43,197 nt of DNA, taken from the IMG/VR virus record IMGVR_UViG_3300021963_000242, positions 1 to 43,197 of that record; one strand, written 5' to 3'. Positions within the stretch are counted from its first letter, which is position 1, and each line of letters starts with the position of its first letter. Positions 41,621 to 43,197 of the stretch are shown piece by piece. The DNA comes from a virus. The notes under the pieces are model-generated. The model had not been told where the DNA came from. It saw nothing but the letters and a program-made list of their open reading frames with translations, and ran no database searches. The position numbers and the translations under genes are program-made.

Positions 41621-41652
41621 TGTGCTATCCTATCATTTTTAAGGAAAACACC

Positions 41653-42495
41653 ATGTATGTATACATTTGGAAAGACCTCGCTAACGTGCCGTTTTATGTT
41701 GGGTTTACTAAACGCGCAAGGCGCACAGACCCATCAAATAGTGGAGGAAGGAATTGGCTTACCCAACAAAAACTTGATGAGATTGGACCAAAAAACGTCA
41801 TTGTTGAAATTCGACATGTATCTTCGCTAGAAGAAGGGCAGGCATTAGAAAAAAATTTAATTTTAGAAATTGGGCGCATACAGTTAAAAACAGGGCCACT
41901 CACTAATTTACGAGAAGGGGGGGAAGGCACACACTCACCGACTGAAGAACACAGAGAAAAACTTCGCCAACTTATGCTAGATCCAAACCATCCTTGTCGT
42001 AGTTTAGAAGCTAGAAACCGGCAACGGCAGCGAATGTTAGATCCTAGTGTAAAAGAAAAATTTAGTGGTGAAAATAACCCAGCAAAACGGCCTGAAGTCC
42101 GTGAAAAAATAAAACTCAAATGGCAGGACCAAGAATTTCGCAACATGATGTCCGCCAAAAAAACTGGCGTACCTAAAAATTTTTCTGAGGAAGATTTAGC
42201 AAGACGTGCCTTAGCAGTAATTAATAATCCTGACATGAAATCTTGGGAAGAGCGCAACGGCAAAGACCCTGAGTTTGATGCAAAACGCATAGCCGGGATT
42301 CGTGCCGCACAAGACAAACGGCGTGAAAAGATGTCTGACCCAGTAGCTCTTGCCCAACGCAAAGAACGCCTTAAAGCTACACTTGCATCTCCCGAATATG
42401 CCGCAAAACGCGCCGCCTTTGATACTCCTGAATACCGCGCCAAACTTTCGGCGGCTAAGAAAGCATACTGGGATAAGCGCAAAGGACTCATATAA
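41653..42495 (+). CDS. GIY-YIG homing endonuclease, free-standing
   Basis: A 280-residue endonuclease gene set against the late operon. The N-terminal GIY-YIG core has YVYIWKD...PFYVGFTK (2-20), an arginine-bearing stretch (RARR) and E in SLEEGQALEKNLI (about 56-68). Behind it lie NUMOD3-like and minor-groove-binding repeats (for example SGENNPAKRPEVREKIK, EFDAKRIAGIRAAQDKRR), which are DNA-reading parts of homing enzymes. ATG 41653 follows AAGGAAAACACC. Its stop is one base from the lysozyme stop. It is a mobile element and not needed by the phage. Confidence 0.9.
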   Translation: MYVYIWKDLANVPFYVGFTKRARRTDPSNSGGRNWLTQQKLDEIGPKNVIVEIRHVSSLEEGQALEKNLILEIGRIQLKTGPLTNLREGGEGTHSPTEEHREKLRQLMLDPNHPCRSLEARNRQRQRMLDPSVKEKFSGENNPAKRPEVREKIKLKWQDQEFRNMMSAKKTGVPKNFSEEDLARRALAVINNPDMKSWEERNGKDPEFDAKRIAGIRAAQDKRREKMSDPVALAQRKERLKATLASPEYAAKRAAFDTPEYRAKLSAAKKAYWDKRKGLI

Positions 42496-43008
42496 TCACC
42501 TCATCAATGCAGCTTCAGCCGCACGGCGGCGGGTAAGACCGGGGAGGATTCTGCCGTTTGCTTTATTCCATTTAACGCATTCGGTAGCTGCACCATCCCA
42601 ATCTCCCGCGTCAACACGTCGTTTAAACGTCGATACCCTGTAATTTCCTAATCCGCAATTGTATGCCCAGCTTACTGTTGCAGCAATGCGTCTCGGGGAG
42701 GCGCTTGGAAACGTCAAACTAAGTTTGCAAAGTCCTACATAAAAGTATTCAATGTGATGATCCAAGGCATCCTCACACTGCTTCATTGTCCAAATAGTTC
42801 CCGGCTGGATGTCAGGGCCAGTAGACCCATAGCCAATTGTCCAAGGATGTCCCTTGGTTCCGGGGTCGGGATAAGAGGTTATGTTTCCATCAGGCAGAAG
42901 CCTAGCTAGCCCTTCAAAGGGCTTGATGAGTACATCTCTAGCTAGCGCTTTTGCCTCTTCATTCACACTTTTATACTGTTCTATATTTTTCCAAGGGCCT
43001 ACCAACAA
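42496..43008 (-). CDS. Endolysin, GH24 lysozyme
   Basis: The 170-residue enzyme cuts the sugar backbone of the cell wall at lysis. The GH24 (T4 lysozyme-type) catalytic set is present: E32 in KPFEGLARL, D48 in SYPDPGT and T57 in WTIGYGST; the rest of the fold (PGTIWTMKQCEDALDHHI and SWAYNCGLGNYR) fits. No signal peptide is seen, so a holin is required. The gene starts at TTG 43008: a TGA lies four codons upstream and there is no ATG before the catalytic E. It overlaps the holin-like gene by 38 bases. Confidence 0.9.
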   Translation of the reverse strand: MLVGPWKNIEQYKSVNEEAKALARDVLIKPFEGLARLLPDGNITSYPDPGTKGHPWTIGYGSTGPDIQPGTIWTMKQCEDALDHHIEYFYVGLCKLSLTFPSASPRRIAATVSWAYNCGLGNYRVSTFKRRVDAGDWDGAATECVKWNKANGRILPGLTRRRAAEAALMR

Positions 43009-43197
43009 AGTAGAAACTCACCACCATCATAAACAAACCAAAATCATCTTCATTCCAATTGGCTTTTAAAACTTCGTACCACGGTGCATCCGATAAGAAC
43101 GCCATATAGATAGCGCAAGCTTTAACGGCTGCATACATACCGAACAAGCACCATGTAATCCCCGGACGAACAAGTGCCGAGATTGCAGATACGAACC
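42971..43197 (-). CDS. Holin-like membrane protein, 5' end missing
   Basis: Reading leftward from the edge, a frame of 74 residues ends at the TAA at 42971-42973. Its sequence includes ALVRPGITWCLFGMYAAVKA, then a polar turn (WNEDD) and a second hydrophobic segment (FGLFMMVVSFYFVGRPLEK). The VRPxxT segment between membrane helices is that of the three-helix holins (GTA_holin_3TM type). The missing upstream part should hold the first helix. It overlaps the lysozyme by 38 bases, which is a normal lysis-cassette order, and would make the membrane holes that let lysozyme out. Confidence 0.7.
   Translation of the reverse strand, partial: FVSAISALVRPGITWCLFGMYAAVKACAIYMAFLSDAPWYEVLKANWNEDDFGLFMMVVSFYFVGRPLEKYRTV

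Noticed and set aside
41694-42491. 265-codon minus-strand frame opposite the GIY-YIG gene
   Set aside because: It is Ser/Arg/Leu-rich antisense of the endonuclease, whose GIY-YIG motifs are clear on the plus strand.
1-43197. Diversity-generating retroelement, integrase or transposon
   Set aside because: No reverse transcriptase, recombinase or transposase motif was found in any long frame, and the 18-bp arms at 2901/3525 contain no such gene.

Overview
The window is part of the genome of a tailed double-stranded DNA bacteriophage (Caudoviricetes). It carries a large terminase, a phage-type family A DNA polymerase, a primase-helicase, a lysozyme with a holin-like gene, and a block of long, repetitive virion proteins. 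No integrase, RNA polymerase, tRNA, CRISPR array or reverse transcriptase was seen. The late proteins look like those of podovirus-like phages from aquatic metagenomes. The presence of an HxH-free, beta-propeller-like tail protein and a very large PLxRFG/polyvalent protein suggests an ejection-type short-tailed virion, but this is inference. Two EPVA/EPVG-type segments in one accessory protein hint at a proteobacterial, perhaps betaproteobacterial, host; this is weak evidence.

Layout. Positions 1-2268 (minus) hold the start of a gene cut by the edge, then the large terminase and a probable small terminase. Positions 2269-3854 are mostly gene-free, with one gene of unknown function at 2945-3463. 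This stretch carries G-runs, many hairpins, an exact 18-bp inverted repeat on either side of that gene, and a dense cluster of CTTACA words. It separates the leftward late arm from the rightward early/replication arm and is the best candidate for the main control region or origin.

Positions 3855-25027 (plus) form a tightly packed rightward arm. It starts with small proteins, then an AAA+ ATPase, an unknown protein and a zincin/VWA protein that look like one functional set. A DUF3310 protein, several unknowns and a 500-base GGYNN pentamer array (about 10662-11160) follow. Next come small accessory genes and a glycosyltransferase. A leftward island (metallophosphoesterase plus an acidic protein) has its own promoter and terminator. 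The replication and recombination block then holds a VRR-NUC nuclease, DNA polymerase A, a RecB/Cas4-like nuclease, an EF-hand/HNH-like protein, an SNF2-type helicase, a probable ssDNA-binding protein, an HTH protein and an AEP primase-DUF927 helicase. A rho-independent terminator at 25087-25111 closes this arm.

Positions 25110-43197 (minus) form the late arm, read from right to left: holin-like protein (cut by the edge), TTG-started GH24 lysozyme, a beta-propeller-like tail protein, a jelly-roll-like protein, a glycine-zipper protein, three low-complexity virion proteins and a 2165-residue multidomain protein. One GIY-YIG homing endonuclease gene (41653-42495) is inserted in the opposite direction. 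Portal, scaffold and major capsid genes are absent and would lie beyond the window edges, so the window is not a complete genome.
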